A stretch of DNA of 64,000 nt from Cenococcum geophilum 1.58. Lineage: Eukaryota > Ascomycota > Dothideomycetes > Gloniales > Gloniaceae. The notes under the pieces were generated by a model. That model was not told where the DNA came from, made no database searches, and saw only the letters and a program-made list of their open reading frames with translations. This document shows positions 35,116-47,161 of the stretch, in pieces. The stretch spans positions 434,001-498,000 of the forward strand of contig KV748180.1 of NCBI GenBank assembly GCA_001692895.1, given 5' to 3'. Position numbers and translations under genes: made by a program. Numbering within the stretch: position 1 is the stretch's first letter; each line of letters starts with the position of its first letter.

Positions 35116-38024
35116 ATGGTCAAGTAAGTCTTCATTTTGGTGCTTTTCTTGCTGAGATTGAGGATGATGCGATTCATTCAACTTATTTCATCCGACTTTC
35201 CACCCCTTCCCTTGAATTTAACCCTCCATCGCAAACAATTTGCTGACATCATATACAGCTTCACGGTAGAGGAGGTACGTTTACAGCCGCAGCATTTTCA
35301 CAACTTTCAATAAAAGGCAAAAGACAAGAATACTGACAATGTTCGAAGATCCGTGGTCTCATGGACTCTGCGGCAAATATCCGCAACATGTCCGTTATTG
35401 CGCATGGTGAGTTGGCAATCGAATGATGAGCCCAACGGAAATTTTTCTAACTCCGCCAAAAAATTTAGTCGACCACGGAAAATCCACTTTAACCGACTCT
35501 CTTGTGCAGCGTGCCGGTATTATCTCCGCCGCAAAGGCTGGTGAAGCCCGGTTTACGGATACTCGTGCGGATGAACAGGAGCGTGGTGTCACAATCAAGT
35601 CGACAGCCATCTCCCTGTACGCAACACTTAAGGACGAAGAAGATATGAAGGATATCCCAGTCAAAGTTGAAAAGAATGACTTCTTGATCAACTTGATTGA
35701 TTCTCCTGGTCACGTCGACTTCTCTTCCGAGGTCACTGCGGCTCTCCGTGTGACTGACGGCGCTCTCGTTGTCGTCGACACAGTAGAAGGTGTCTGCGTG
35801 CAAACGGAGACTGTGCTCCGACAGGCTCTTGGTGAGCGTATTAAGCCCGTTGTTATTATCAACAAGGTCGATCGGGCCCTCCTTGAACTCCAAGTCACAA
35901 AAGAAGATTTATACCAGAATTTCTCTCGTGTCATCGAGTCTGTCAACGTCGTTATTGCGACGTACTATGATAAGGCTCTTGGTGATGTCCAGGTTTATCC
36001 AGACAAGGGCACTATTGCTTTCGGTTCTGGTCTGCACGGCTGGGCTTTCACCGTCCGTCAATTCGCATCTAGGTACGCCAAGAAATTCGGTGTTGACAAG
36101 AACAAAATGATGGAGCGTCTATGGGTAAGAAATTACCATATCTTCCTTGCGCAAAACGCTCCTAACTGAAAATATAGGGAGACAACTACTTTAACCCAAA
36201 GACGAAGAAGTGGACTAAGACTGGCACGCACGAGGGCAAGCCGCTCGAGCGTGCGTTCAACCAGTTCATCCTTGATCCCATCTTCAGGATATTCAATGCA
36301 GTCATGAACTTCAAGACTGACGAGATCCCAACTCTCCTTGAGAAGCTCGAGATTAAGCTCACTAGTGATGAAAAGGATCTTGAGGGAAAGGCTCTGTTGA
36401 AGGTTGTCATGAGGAAGTTCCTTCCTGCCGCTGATGCTCTATTGGAGATGATGATTCTCCACCTGCCTTCCCCAGTCACTGCCCAGAAGTACCGTATGGA
36501 GACCCTCTATGAAGGCCCTCACGACGATATCAATGCGATTGGTATCCGCGACTGTGATCCTAAGGGGCCTCTCATGTTGTACGTCTCCAAGATGGTGCCG
36601 ACTTCCGATAAGGGTCGATTCTACGCTTTCGGTCGTGTCTTCTCGGGTACCGTCCGTTCCGGTCTCAAAGTTCGCATTCAGGGACCAAACTACACTCCTG
36701 GTAAGAAGGAAGATCTATTCATTAAAGCCGTTCAACGTACTATTCTCATGATGGGTCGTTTCGTCGAGCCAATTGAGGATGTTCCCGCCGGTAATATTCT
36801 GGGTCTGGTCGGTATCGATCAGTTCTTGCTCAAGTCCGGTACCTTGACCACCAACGAAACCGCACACAACCTGAAGGTCATGAAGTTCTCCGTCTCTCCT
36901 GTCGTCCGGCGCTCCGTTGAAGTCAAGAATGCCCAGGATCTACCCAAATTGGTCGAAGGTCTAAAGCGTCTGTCAAAGTCGGATCCCTGCGTCCTTACCT
37001 ACATTTCCGAATCCGGTGAGCACGTTGTTGCTGGCGCTGGCGAGCTGCACTTGGAAATCTGCTTGAAAGATTTGGAAGAGGACCACGCTGGTGTGCCACT
37101 TCGTGTATCCGACCCTGTTGTGCAATACCGTGAAACTGTTGGCGCTACCTCAAACATCACGGCCCTTTCCAAGTCGCCCAACAAGCACAACCGTTTGTAT
37201 GTCATTGCTCAGCCGTTGGACGAGGAAGTTTCCGTTGCCATCGAACAGGGTAAGATCGGCCCCCGTGACGATTTCAAGGCCCGTGCTCGTATCCTTGCTG
37301 ATGAACACGGCTGGGATGTTACCGATGCCCGAAAAATTTGGTGCTTCGGTCCAGACACTAGCGGCGCCAACTTGCTCGTTGATCAGACAAAGGCTGTTCA
37401 GTACCTGAACGAAATCAAGGATTCGGTCGTTTCCGGTTTCCAGTGGGCGACCAAGGAAGGCCCAGTCGCTGAGGAGCCCATGCGGTCGATCCGTTTCAAC
37501 ATCATGGACGTCACGCTACATGCTGATGCCATCCATCGTGGCGGTGGGCAGATCATCCCTACTGCTCGTCGTGTGCTCTATGCTGCTACCCTTCTTGCTG
37601 AACCTGGTCTTCAGGAGCCCGTCTATATGGTCGAAATCCAGGTGCCCGAACAAGCCATGGGCGGTATCTATGGTGTGCTTACCCGAAGAAGAGGTCACGT
37701 CTTCGAGGAGAACCAACGTATTGGTACTCCTCTTTTCAACGTCAAGGCTTTCTTGCCTGTCAACGAGTCATTCGGTTTCACTGCCGATCTACGATCAAAT
37801 ACTGCCGGTCAGGCTTTCCCACAGTTGGTGTTCGACCACTGGCAAATTCTGCCTGGTGGTTCACCACTTGATAAGACAACAATGCCTGGTAAGGTTGTGG
37901 AGGAGATGCGGAAGAGGAAGGGTATCAAACCTGATGTGCCAGGTGTGGAGAACGTGAGTCACCCACCCATTTACGAGACAACCCGCTTGCTAATGAGTCT
38001 ACACAGTACTATGACAAACTATAG
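35116..38024 (+). CDS. EFT2: Translation elongation factor 2
   Basis: EF2 is the GTPase that drives ribosomal translocation. Six exons give 843 aa: 35116-35123, 35259-35274, 35349-35406, 35469-36124, 36178-37953 and 38007-38024. The first exon is 8 nt and the second 16 nt. The G domain has G1 AHVDHGKST (about 25-33), the [18 protein letters not shown] switch [13 protein letters not shown] and [10 protein letters not shown]. The C-terminal domain carries [19 protein letters not shown], whose histidine (about residue 699) is the diphthamide site. The product ends VPGVENYYDKL; the last six codons come from the final exon, and reading through the last intron would add a false tail. Length and motifs match fungal EF2, so the gene appears intact. 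The symbol follows yeast EFT1/EFT2. Confidence 0.97.
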
Positions 38025-38780
38025 AGGGATGCTATCAAAAGTGATAGATTTCTTTACTCTTCCGACCTTGGGTTCAAAACGGCATTATTGGGGTTGCTCA
38101 TTGTCACCTTTCTTCTATGAATTACGCAAAAGGGTATGGACATTTATGAAGCGTATGCCCGAATGAAGATAACGACGATGTATAGCAACAGGTTTCTCAA
38201 GGTCGGATGTTAAACTGATTGCTGGCTGCTGATAGCAGTAGATAGTCCTTTCTTATCTTGCATATTCTCTTGTGATGTAGTTGTGGTGCTAGAATATAAA
38301 CCACATGAACACAATGGCTTCCTTTCTGTGCCTGTGACCTGTCACAGTTGTTGTGATACGCTGCAAGTTCTTATTGCTCAACTAGACCTTTCAGAGTCGG
38401 ATCCTACCGTCCCCTAAGGGTATGAGTTTTGTTTGCAGCCTGATATGCCATTTTCATTAATAAACAGTTGTCCAAACGACAACATATCATGGAAGGCGGC
38501 CTACGTTTTTTGTGTGCATGCAGGGTCCGTTGCAGAAGTTTCATAAATTTAGGCTTGCAGACATTAGGCTATATTTCTATTTCTGGGGTCCCATATAAAA
38601 AATCGATCTTTGAAAAAAGGTCTAAAAGTAGTTTTCAATAAGCGAAATTCCAGCCAATAAAATATTGGCAATAGTTTGGATAAAATTATTATAGTAGAAT
38701 ATACTTATTTCAAAAATAAAGATTATATAAATTATTGGCAGTAATTAAGCTCGGGCCCTTCGCGAGGACCTTCGCGGGTA
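38025..38780. other. Intergenic region, AT-rich towards its end
   Basis: This contains the EF2 3' flank. At 38411-38441 it has CTAAGGGTATGAGTTTTGTT leading into TGCAGCCT, a near-copy of 40134-40163 on the far side of the minisatellite. From 38560 the sequence becomes AT-rich with ATTGGCAATA-type words. No gene seen. Confidence 0.4.
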
Positions 38781-39800
38781 AGCTGTGCACGGAGCTCCAC
38801 CAAAGCTCTGCAAAAGCTCTGCACGAAGCTCTACTCGGAGCTCTACTCGGAGCCATACTCGAAGCTCTGCTCGAAGCCCTATATAGAGCCCTAAAGCTCT
38901 ACTAACACGCAGCACTAATATACTAGGAAGGTTCTATAATCGGCCGTACGAACGCCCATACGATTAGTCGCCATACAATCGTCCCTACGAACGGCTCTAT
39001 AAATGTCGCACGATCGCCCGTACGAACGCCTATATAATTAATTGATCGATTAATTAATTACCTATACAAACGCCCGTACGAACGCCTATACGATTAATTA
39101 ATCAAACGTCTATATAATCGCCCATACAATCGTCTATACGAAAGTCTCTACAAACGTCTCTACAAATGTCTGCACGAACGCCTGCACGAACACCTATATA
39201 AAGCTCTGCTTAAAGCTCTATATAATGCCCTTCATAAGGCCTTTAAAAACAAGCCTAAATACAAGGTCTATATAGAGAAGCTCTATCAAAGCTCTATTTA
39301 AAGCTCTAACCAGGCTCTGCTCGAGGCTCCGCTCGAAGCTCTGCTCGAAGCTCTACTCGAAGCTCTATCAAAACTCTGCTCGAAGCTCTATCGAAGCTCT
39401 GCTCAAGGCTCTGCACGAGGCTCTACTCAAAGCCCTATCAAAGCTCCACTTGAAGCTCTGCTCGAAGCTCTGCTCGGAGCCCTATCAGGGCTCTGCACGG
39501 AGCTCTACTCAAGCTCTACTCAAAAGCTCTACGCGAGGCTCTGCTCGAAGCTCTACACGACACTACACTCTAAGCTCTACTAACACGCAGCACTGATATA
39601 CTAGGAAGACTCTATAATCGTCTATACGAACGGCTCTACAACCAATCGATTTATCAATTAATTGCCTATACGAACGCCTGCACGCCTAGACACCTATACG
39701 TCTACACGCCTGCACGCCGCACGTGGTTCTGCATAAGGCTCTGCGCGAACCCCTGTACGAAGCTCTACTAAAGCTCTACACGAGGCTCTGCCTAAAGCTT
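38781..39800. repeat. Degenerate 12-bp minisatellite with two unit classes
   Basis: About 1 kb is built from imperfect 12-bp units. Class A is of the form GCTCTGCTCGAA (GCTCTACTCGGA, GCTCTGCACGAA and so on). Class B is of the form CGAACGCCTATA (CGCCCATACGAT, CGTCTATACGAA). Blocks run A, B, A, B, A. The segment AAGCTCTACTAACACGCAGC occurs at 38894 and again at 39572, so a larger unit of about 680 bp is duplicated. A GC-rich hairpin segment follows at 39805-39880. No gene is supported up to 40284. Confidence 0.75.
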
Positions 39801-40284
39801 ACCACCCGCTGCGAAGCAGCCCCCGTAGCGCAGCACGACGGAGGGATAGGATTTGCTTCGTAAATCCCTACCAACTAGTATCTATAGGTTAAAAGTCTTT
39901 TTTTACTAGCAGTTAAACAACTCCTCTATATTAAAAAGTAATAAGTCTGCTTTAGAAGCCATAATATTTAATAATTTATCCGTACGATGCTGAAGTTAAA
40001 AATTTGAAGGGGTGCTAAGAAGATCTGCAAATATTACGAATATCGCCAATACTCGCCAATATTAATTAGTGCCAATATTGATTAATCTAATTGGCCAATA
40101 TTGAAAATAAAAACCACGCTGGGTCGTACTATCTCTTAAGGGTCTAAGTTTTGTTTGCAGCCTATACTAAAGCATGTTCATTTTGGAGTATATGGGGTTT
40201 TAATAGCAATATATAACAACCTCCCTATACCTTCGCCTCCCTGCCGTTCTATATTGGAGACGGGACATTTCTTTTCATGATAAG

Positions 40285-43141
40285 CTAAGAGTAATCCCCT
40301 GGACCATCCTGCCTGTTCGATCTACTTGGCACCTGTACGAGATGAGGTTCTGCAGCCAAGTTTCCCCCCTTATCCATATCCCATAACAAGATATGACGTG
40401 ACCCGACAATGATAACAAGGTGTGCCTGCAACTCAAGACTTCGTTTCTCCACCAGTTGCTGCACATAAGTGCTCTTGATATAATCCCTTAGCTGCGGGCC
40501 ATCATTTTCCATAACCCATGATTCAATTGTTCCCTGGTGGTGCCGGTCCCAAGTAGAGAATCTAAGCTTAAGAATTTCGGGGAGCTTGTAGTCGCGCAGG
40601 GTTTTTAATTTAGCAACAATATTCGCATTTCTGTTACCGTCAACTTGTACATCTAGGAAGTTAATTCGATAGCACTTCCATTCGATAACTATCAGCCGTC
40701 CAGGAACCTGGAAGAGAAGATCGATACGACCCTTCATTAGGTCTAGCTATATAAGACGTTAGATATTATCTAGCTAATAGTAAGTAATAGATTAATTACC
40801 TTGATCACTTGGAATTCTGCGCGTGGAACAAGATAAGGGTTTCCTAGGAGGCAGGAATAGAAGCTATCCCGATGGCCTACTTCACCCGTTTCGGTAACAT
40901 CTCTAATAGTGACGTCCCGTTGTATCATCAATTCTCGATAAACACCCAACGTTCGTTTAAGTTCTCCGTAGTTAATGAGATGCTGAAGTGCTTCTACGAG
41001 AGAGTTACGTAGATCATACTTTTCAAGAACCGCGAGAATAATACGATTTTCCGCAACACTATTCGGTATCTTAAGGTGCGTTGTCGGCTTTTCTGGGTGA
41101 AACGTAAGGCCGCCGAAGTATACAATTAGTGAACGCCACGAATAGTGACTTTCAGCCCTACTCTAGAAGAGAGATAAGTTAGTATAAGCGGGAACTGGGG
41201 CTAAGATATTAGCATACCAAGTCTTGAAGCGTAAATTCGCGTTTGAATCGGCCGTATTCTAGAGGTATAAAGTGTCCATTTTCGTCACGTTTTAGTGCGT
41301 CTTCGAAGTCTTTTATTACTGGCGCTGAAGCAGCAAATCTCCGAAGAAACTGTTCAGATACTTCAGAGTTTTCCGGGTCTTGAGTCTCTGGTTTCACTCG
41401 CTCGATACAACACTGAAGATATGCCAAGCACGTCTCTGTGTTGTAAACAGTTTTGACCGTTTCATCATTACAGAAATGATATCCGTTGAAACATTTAGTC
41501 ATTTCTGAAAGAAAATGGTTGTAGTCTTTAGGGCCTTCGCAGATTCCCTTTAGAGCATCTTCTAAGTCTGAATACGTTAAACCACAAAGCCCGGCTAGGT
41601 CCCTATGGAATGACAGATTTCTCGTCACATTAAACGCACTGCCGAGACTGGATAAGGAGAGCGGTGAGATGCCCGTGATGAAAATTCTTCGGATGATCCC
41701 TTCTGTGCCCAATGACTTTATTGTAGCCCAAAAAGATTTGAAAGTTTGTCCGGCTGCTGCATCATCCCAAGCGATCTTGGGTCCTTTGACGGTCTTAGGT
41801 GGTTCGAGGTAGTTGTTAAGGAAAGCATCGTACTCATCAACGAGCACGTAGATCCCTTCAATACTATGAAGTCGCTCATCCTGCTTAATTGCATCTTGAA
41901 CTAACTCGGCACACTGCTGAAGACTAAGGTTGGGCTCGTTAATGTCAATATTTTGACATAGATCAGCAAAGTTTCCGCCTAAGTATGCAGTATATGTTCT
42001 ATAGAACGTCTTAAGGGAAGAATTTAAGAACTTGAGAAGCGCGTTATCCGCCTTCACAAGATCTGAGCTGGATTTGACTTTAGAAAAATCGAATTTTAAG
42101 ACAAAGTACTGTCCGGGTTCCACATAGTTTTCGTTTTTTGCTTTTCTTTCATTGATATCTTTTTGCACATCAAGCCCCTAGAGTAATTAAAAGAGAAGTA
42201 AGTTCTCACGTTAAGGTAATTAAGGATATTGTTGCATACCTTATAGAGTGATTGATGTTCACCTGCATACTGAAGACCGTGGAAATGTTCTAGCATGCTT
42301 ACTGTTAATGTTTTGCCGAACCGACGTGGACGGCAGAAAAGGATGGAAGTGTGGAGTTCGTGCAACTTAAAGATGTAGCGAGTACGATCAAAGTAAGCCT
42401 GGCCCTCTTTCTGTAGAAGTTTGGAAAAATTTTCATCTAATCCGGATTGGAAGAACTTCAGTTTGCCGTTAATTATTAGGCTGCTATTACCAACTTTGAT
42501 TCTCTTTGGTAAACGCGCTATATCAGTATAAGGTGGACTCTTTCTCTTCCCCGTCTTAGGGTCTGCAGTGTGTTCTGCTAACATAATATGGATTAGTGTA
42601 AAGAGAACGATAAAGGTGTGTGGTCGGTGAACTTACCAGTGCTGGTATCTTGCTCCTTCCCTTTCTGTACCATACCGGCGGTCTCCCCCCCGGCGATCTC
42701 ACTCGCTAGATCCGCGAGCCTCTCGCTGGTCCCAATAGGCAGGTTGCATTCTTTGTGGAAGTACTTCTTGTCACCAGCATATTTTAAGAAGACAACCCCG
42801 TCGATAGATGAGTCTTTGAATTTCTCAAGTTTGTCACCTTTGAGCAGTTTCGGTACCTTTTGTTGAATCCACTCAAGCAGCTCGTCTTCATCCCACTTTT
42901 TTATCTCCTCGATTGCGGGCTTTGTGTGGCTGGCATGCTTGGGGTTATGTTCTGGAAAGGATTCCATGGCGGTTGATACGGTGTAGGAAGCAGGCGTAGG
43001 AGTGGCGGCAGAGGGCAAGCAAGTAGAAAGAGAAGGCACAATGGCCAACCGGTAGACGATATCAGGGTCAGGATTCCAAGATGGGGAGGTAAGAAAAGCT
43101 TGTTCGAGATGAAGGTGGTTGGATTGACAAAAGGAACTCAT
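40285..43141 (-). CDS. SAM + AAA-ATPase-like + PD-(D/E)XK nuclease protein
   Basis: Five exons assemble in frame to 875 aa: 42637-43141, 42240-42577, 41218-42177, 40800-41162 and 40285-40746. A SAM-like domain (IEEIKKWDEDELLEWIQQKV..IDGVVFLKY) is at about 77-155. The AAA-ATPase-like domain (PF09820 type) follows: YFDRTRYIFKLHEL, then P-loop CRPRRFGKTLTVS (about 248), Walker B IYVLVDEYDAFLNNY (about 387) and FITGISPLSLSSLGS. The C-terminus has GRIDLLFQVPGRLIVIEWK (about 728-746), the D..ExK core of a PDDEXK_9-like nuclease. Such ATPase-nuclease proteins occur in many copies in some fungi and bacteria, and have been discussed as genome-conflict or effector-like proteins; their function is unproven. 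An alternative start is ATG 42967 (MESFPEHNPK). It lies next to the minisatellite and repeat debris. Confidence 0.85.
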
Positions 43142-43481
43142 GAGTCCCTAAATGAGATTTGTCAAGCCACTACTAAATGTTCATACCACGTGACTTCTAC
43201 GCCTCACGCGAAATCCCATTCTCTCGTCATGGCGAGCCTTCCGCTGCTGCCCAGCAGACTGCATAACACACTCCCATTTCGATACACCTATCATATTGCA
43301 CCGGTCCGAATTGCCCTTCTTCTCGTTAGGATATATCTGGCGCGTCGGAAACCCGTGCACCACGGAATCCTTCGCTGACCCGCGCTCGACTCTGTCCATT
43401 GCCGCAATCTCTCCCCAGGAACCGCTCCTCCAAAAGCATTCCTAAAACTTTGCGCGACGCTCATGNGCCACACGGATCAAT
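43142..43481. other. Divergent upstream region with one ambiguous base
   Basis: This 340-bp stretch lies between the SAM-AAA-nuclease gene (minus) and the CCCH/RRM gene (plus). Base 43466 is N. Open frames crossing it on both strands have no recognisable content. Confidence 0.4.
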
Positions 43482-46057
43482 ATGCATATTGACGAAGCAG
43501 ACTCGCCAGCTCTCAAAAAATGGATCGTTCCTAAATTGGAGGCCATGTAAGGCGTCCGCGCGCTCTTCGCTGCCCACTAGTTGCTGATTATGGATTTAGT
43601 TCTGATGCAGATTCCGATGTCCTTGCAGATTACGTGATCGCTCTTGTTAAGTCTGAAGATTCGGATGAGCAGGTGAGGAGGAATTGTCTTGAAAACCTGC
43701 CGGACTTTCTTAGAGACAGTAAGGAATTCTTGCACCTGGACTAAAGACCTATTACTGACATGAGACAGACACGGGCACTTTCGTAAACGGCGTCTTCGAT
43801 GCTATTCGCACTAAATCATTTTTGCCTGGTTATGTTCCTCCCACCACGTCAACCCTGTCTGCGACAGCCCCTGCCTTCAATCCTCCCAGCGGACCCTCGG
43901 CCGGCACGAACAGACAAACGAACCTCCCAGGGCTATTAAACGGAGGTTACAATGGAAAAGGCGATCAATCACGAAAGCGGAGCTATAACGAGCGCGAAAC
44001 TAGCGAATCGAGGGATGGACGCGATCCTCATTACAGCAGAGGTGCTGGTGGGGATAGGTCAGTAAAGCAAATAAGGAGAGGTGGGAGAAACAGTCGTCAA
44101 GGAGGACTCCCCGGCCAGGATGTTGCCATGGGAGGTCTTCCAGGTCTCTCAGGTATGCCAGGGGCCTCTTTGCCTAACATGTCGGCATTACCCTCAATGC
44201 CTACTCCTCCGCCCGGATTCCCGTCTTTCGACCCCAACAATCCATTAGCTGGTCTTCTCGCGATGCAGGCCATGGGATTTCCCCTCCCGGGAATGCCACC
44301 GTTACCATTGGCTGGTTCTCCTCCAGCATTTGGTCAAGCAGGATCGCCTGGACGTGATCTTCCGCCAGGAAGAAAGGAGAGGTGTAAAGATTATGATACC
44401 AAAGGATTCTGTGCGCTGGGTAGCGTCTGCCCATACGAACATGGAGCGGACCACCTGGTTGTTCCTCCTTCAGCAGAGGGTATATATATTTCATCACTCC
44501 GAGACTCACGAATCAGGCGGGACTACGACGCTAACGAACCGGTGCTAGAATATGACCCCAACAAAGCATCTCTTGCGGTGGAGCCCCATAAGCCCACTAA
44601 TGGACATGGATCTTATGACGGCCATCGTAACGGTGATAGAGGACGAGGACGAGGCCGTGGGCGTGGTGATAGGGGTGGTTTCTCGAGTAATCGAGGACGT
44701 GCATCCTTCTCTCACGCCGGTCCGAATTTCGACCGCTCGAACACGACCGTGGTTGTGGAGCAAATTCCCGAAGAGAAGTTCGACGAACAATCAGTTCATG
44801 ACTTCTTTTCGCAATTCGGCAACGTTGTCGGCATCCAAATGCAGGCTTACAAACGGCTTGCGATTGTTAAATTTGATGACTATTTTGCAGCTCGCGGCGC
44901 CTACGATAGCCCCAAAGTTATATTTGACAACAGATTCGTCAAGGTATATTGGTATAAACCTGATGCAGTTCCCACGCCACCTGCTCACCCCAACGGCTCG
45001 GCAAAGACTGCATCGCCTCCCGCTTCCAAGCCGGATGAGGAAATGATCGACCCAGCTGAGATCGAGAAACGGCAAGCCGAGGCTCAGAAAGCATATGAAG
45101 AGAAAATCAGGAAGCGTCAGGAGGCAGCGACACAGCGTGAGGAGCTTGACAGGAAATTGAAAGCGCAAGTAGAAGAAAAGAAGAAATTGCTCGAAAAGCT
45201 AGCGGCTAAGACGGGTGGGAAAGCACCAAGTGTCGAGGCCGAAGCTCCAGCGGCGGAAGAGGGCAGCAGTGCGTCTACTGCGGAGAGCAAGAAGAAAGAA
45301 GCCTTGGAAGCACAGCTTGCGGCGCTTGAGGCTGAAGCTAAGAGTATTGGACTTAATCCTGAGGAGCCATGGCAAGGTCAAGGAAGGGGAAGAGGCAGGG
45401 GCGGATATAGAGGTCGCGGAGGCTATTTCCCACGAGGGCGCGGTTTTGATCCATATAGAGGGTCTTATCGCGGCCGAGGTAGCTTCACCGGTGCACCGTA
45501 TGGTGGTGGGCGTGGTGGAGTCAAGAGACTTGACAATCGGCCTAAGAAAGTTGCAGTGGCAGGAGTCGAGGCGGGAACGGAGAGAGATGAGGCCTTGCGG
45601 CAATATCTATTTGTTGGTCTCCGATGTTGCACCTCACACGAGGAGAATTTTGATTGGCTAACAATTCTGGTAGAACAACTTTGATTTCGAAAGCATAGAG
45701 CCGCATCCGGACCGCAAAGACGCCCAGGTTGTCACCTTCAAGGAGCGCTATGTCGCTGAGAGCGTACGTCCCCAATGTCCTCTTACAACGTTACCTTTCT
45801 ATATACTGACAGAATTCCAGTTCATTTCCACCGCAACCGAAATTCCCAATGCTGGGAAAGTTGAACTCTCCTGGGTCAACAGTACCCCTACCGCTGCTGC
45901 TCCAGCTGCAGCTACTACTCCCGCCAAGCAAGAACCGGCCATTGATAACGACGTTGCTATGGGGGAGCATGCTAATGGCAGCACAGATCATAGCGTGAGA
46001 GGCGGAGAGGTAGACTACGATGTTGCCGATGATGAGGATCGCTGGATGGCGACGTAG
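43482..46057 (+). CDS. CCCH zinc-finger and RRM RNA-binding protein (RBM26/27 type)
   Basis: Five exons give 784 aa: 43482-43546, 43600-43718, 43769-45612, 45674-45763 and 45821-46057. The N-terminus (LKKWIVPKLEAISDADSDVL..CLENLPDFL) is the PWI-like helical fold of RBM26/27 proteins. A CCCH finger (C-x8-C-x5-C-x3-H, CKDYDTKGFCALGSVCPYEH) is near 263-282. An RRM follows at about 385-460 (NTTVVVEQIPEEKFD..RLAIVKFDD), then a Lys/Glu coiled coil (485-580) and RGG/RG-rich tracts. A C-terminal RRM-like piece (FESIEPHPDRKDAQVVTFKERY..KVELSW) completes it. The fission yeast relative Rmn1 works with the MTREC/exosome-targeting machinery, so a role in nuclear RNA decay or poly(A) RNA processing is plausible inference. 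The frame is intact across all junctions. Confidence 0.88.
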
Positions 46058-46532
46058 CGCGCATGGCCGCTAGTATATGGGCTTTTATCACAGGGTGATG
46101 ATAGCACAGGGTACTTTCGGTTCAACTGCATTCGTAGGCAACATTAAGTATTTTGAGTCGGGGTCCTCTTGGAGATTTGCATTGTATGATATGAGCATTG
46201 GAAGGTGAAGGAAAGTAATCTGATGCTTTTTGAGTGCGACAGTCGGTGTTTTGGCTCACTTCATTTAAGTGCACTCACTATTTGTTGCATTGTTTGGAAA
46301 GTACTTCGTCCTTGGGCGTCAACTTTGCTTGAACCAAATGATGACAACATTCACCGCTGGAATGACTATTACTTTTACGCCGACTTCACTCCAGTTAAAT
46401 CCACGAAGCCAGCTTCCTCCCTCGGCCCAGTCTTGTTTTCCACTGTGTTCGCCAATAACGCATTCACGAATCCGACACGTACATTCTACAATTTTGAGCA
46501 GCATTATCAGTCCCCAATTAATGGCAATACCA
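46058..46532. other. Intergenic region
   Basis: This is the 3' flank of the CCCH/RRM gene followed by an open frame from 46205 that leads into the broken 2EXR-type gene. The 46205-46530 part shows no conserved motif. Confidence 0.35.
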
Positions 46533-47161
46533 TCGAAGCGGGTCCCAAGGCTTCGAGGGGTTATTTTCCCTTCTTCGAGTTACCACGGGAACTTCGCGAT
46601 TGGATCTATGCTTTGCTCTAGCATACGACAAAAAAATTCAAATCAAGACCACCGTTGTCGCACACAGGTTTCGCACATTTGCGGGAATGTTGGTGAATGT
46701 TAGCGGAAGTCTACCATTGAAATACCAGCAGCCTCCATTGTGCACTTTAGAAGTACGTTCCCTATATCATTGGTTAGCACGAAAGAGAACAGCTTCCTTG
46801 TACGCTGGATCCCAATGCGCATAGGACATACTTAGAATGTGCACTGGCCAGAAGGAATCGTCGTGGGGAGAAAATAGACCTGAAAATATCCCCTGTGGGT
46901 CGCCAAATATATGAAGTCTCTTAGACTTTCTACATGAAGAATACCTTCACATTCTACGACGACTACACCAGTTGGCCATCCTCGGTTTGTCTCGCGTTTC
47001 TCAATGACCGCCCATCCTCTGCGTTAAAGAACATCCAACATATTGCTCTTAATATCGGCGACGAAAAACTGTGCAGTTATCATCTGGCAAATAATAGCGT
47101 ATGGACCTTGCTTTGCACCGCCCTCAAGGCAAAGGTTTCTAGCCGAGTGAATAAACTTTGA
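46533..47161 (+). pseudogene. Broken 2EXR/F-box-like fungal gene
   Basis: FPFFELPRELRDWIYALL at about 46567-46620 is the hallmark opening of fungal 2EXR-type proteins (F-x-x-L-P-x-E-L-R-x-x-I-Y) and is followed directly by a stop. About 300 bp later, in pieces separated by stops, come ISPVGRQIYEVS, a TAG, then TFYMKNTFTF and CLAFLNDRPSSAL with IQHIALNIGDE. In intact relatives these follow as a CRQIYxEA..FYxxNTFxF block. Order and spacing fit one decayed gene. Function of 2EXR proteins is unknown. An unusual intron layout is possible, but the in-frame TAG inside the block argues for a pseudogene. Confidence 0.55.

Noticed and set aside
38025..38166. Reading through the last EF2 intron gives an extended C-terminus to 38166
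   Set aside because: A GTGAGT donor at 37954 and an ACACAG acceptor at 38006 restore the conserved YYDKL end; the extension is intron and 3' flank.
38781..39800. Possibility of a CRISPR array or telomeric repeat
   Set aside because: Units are contiguous 12-mers without unique spacers, and the organism is a fungus; the unit is not telomere-like.
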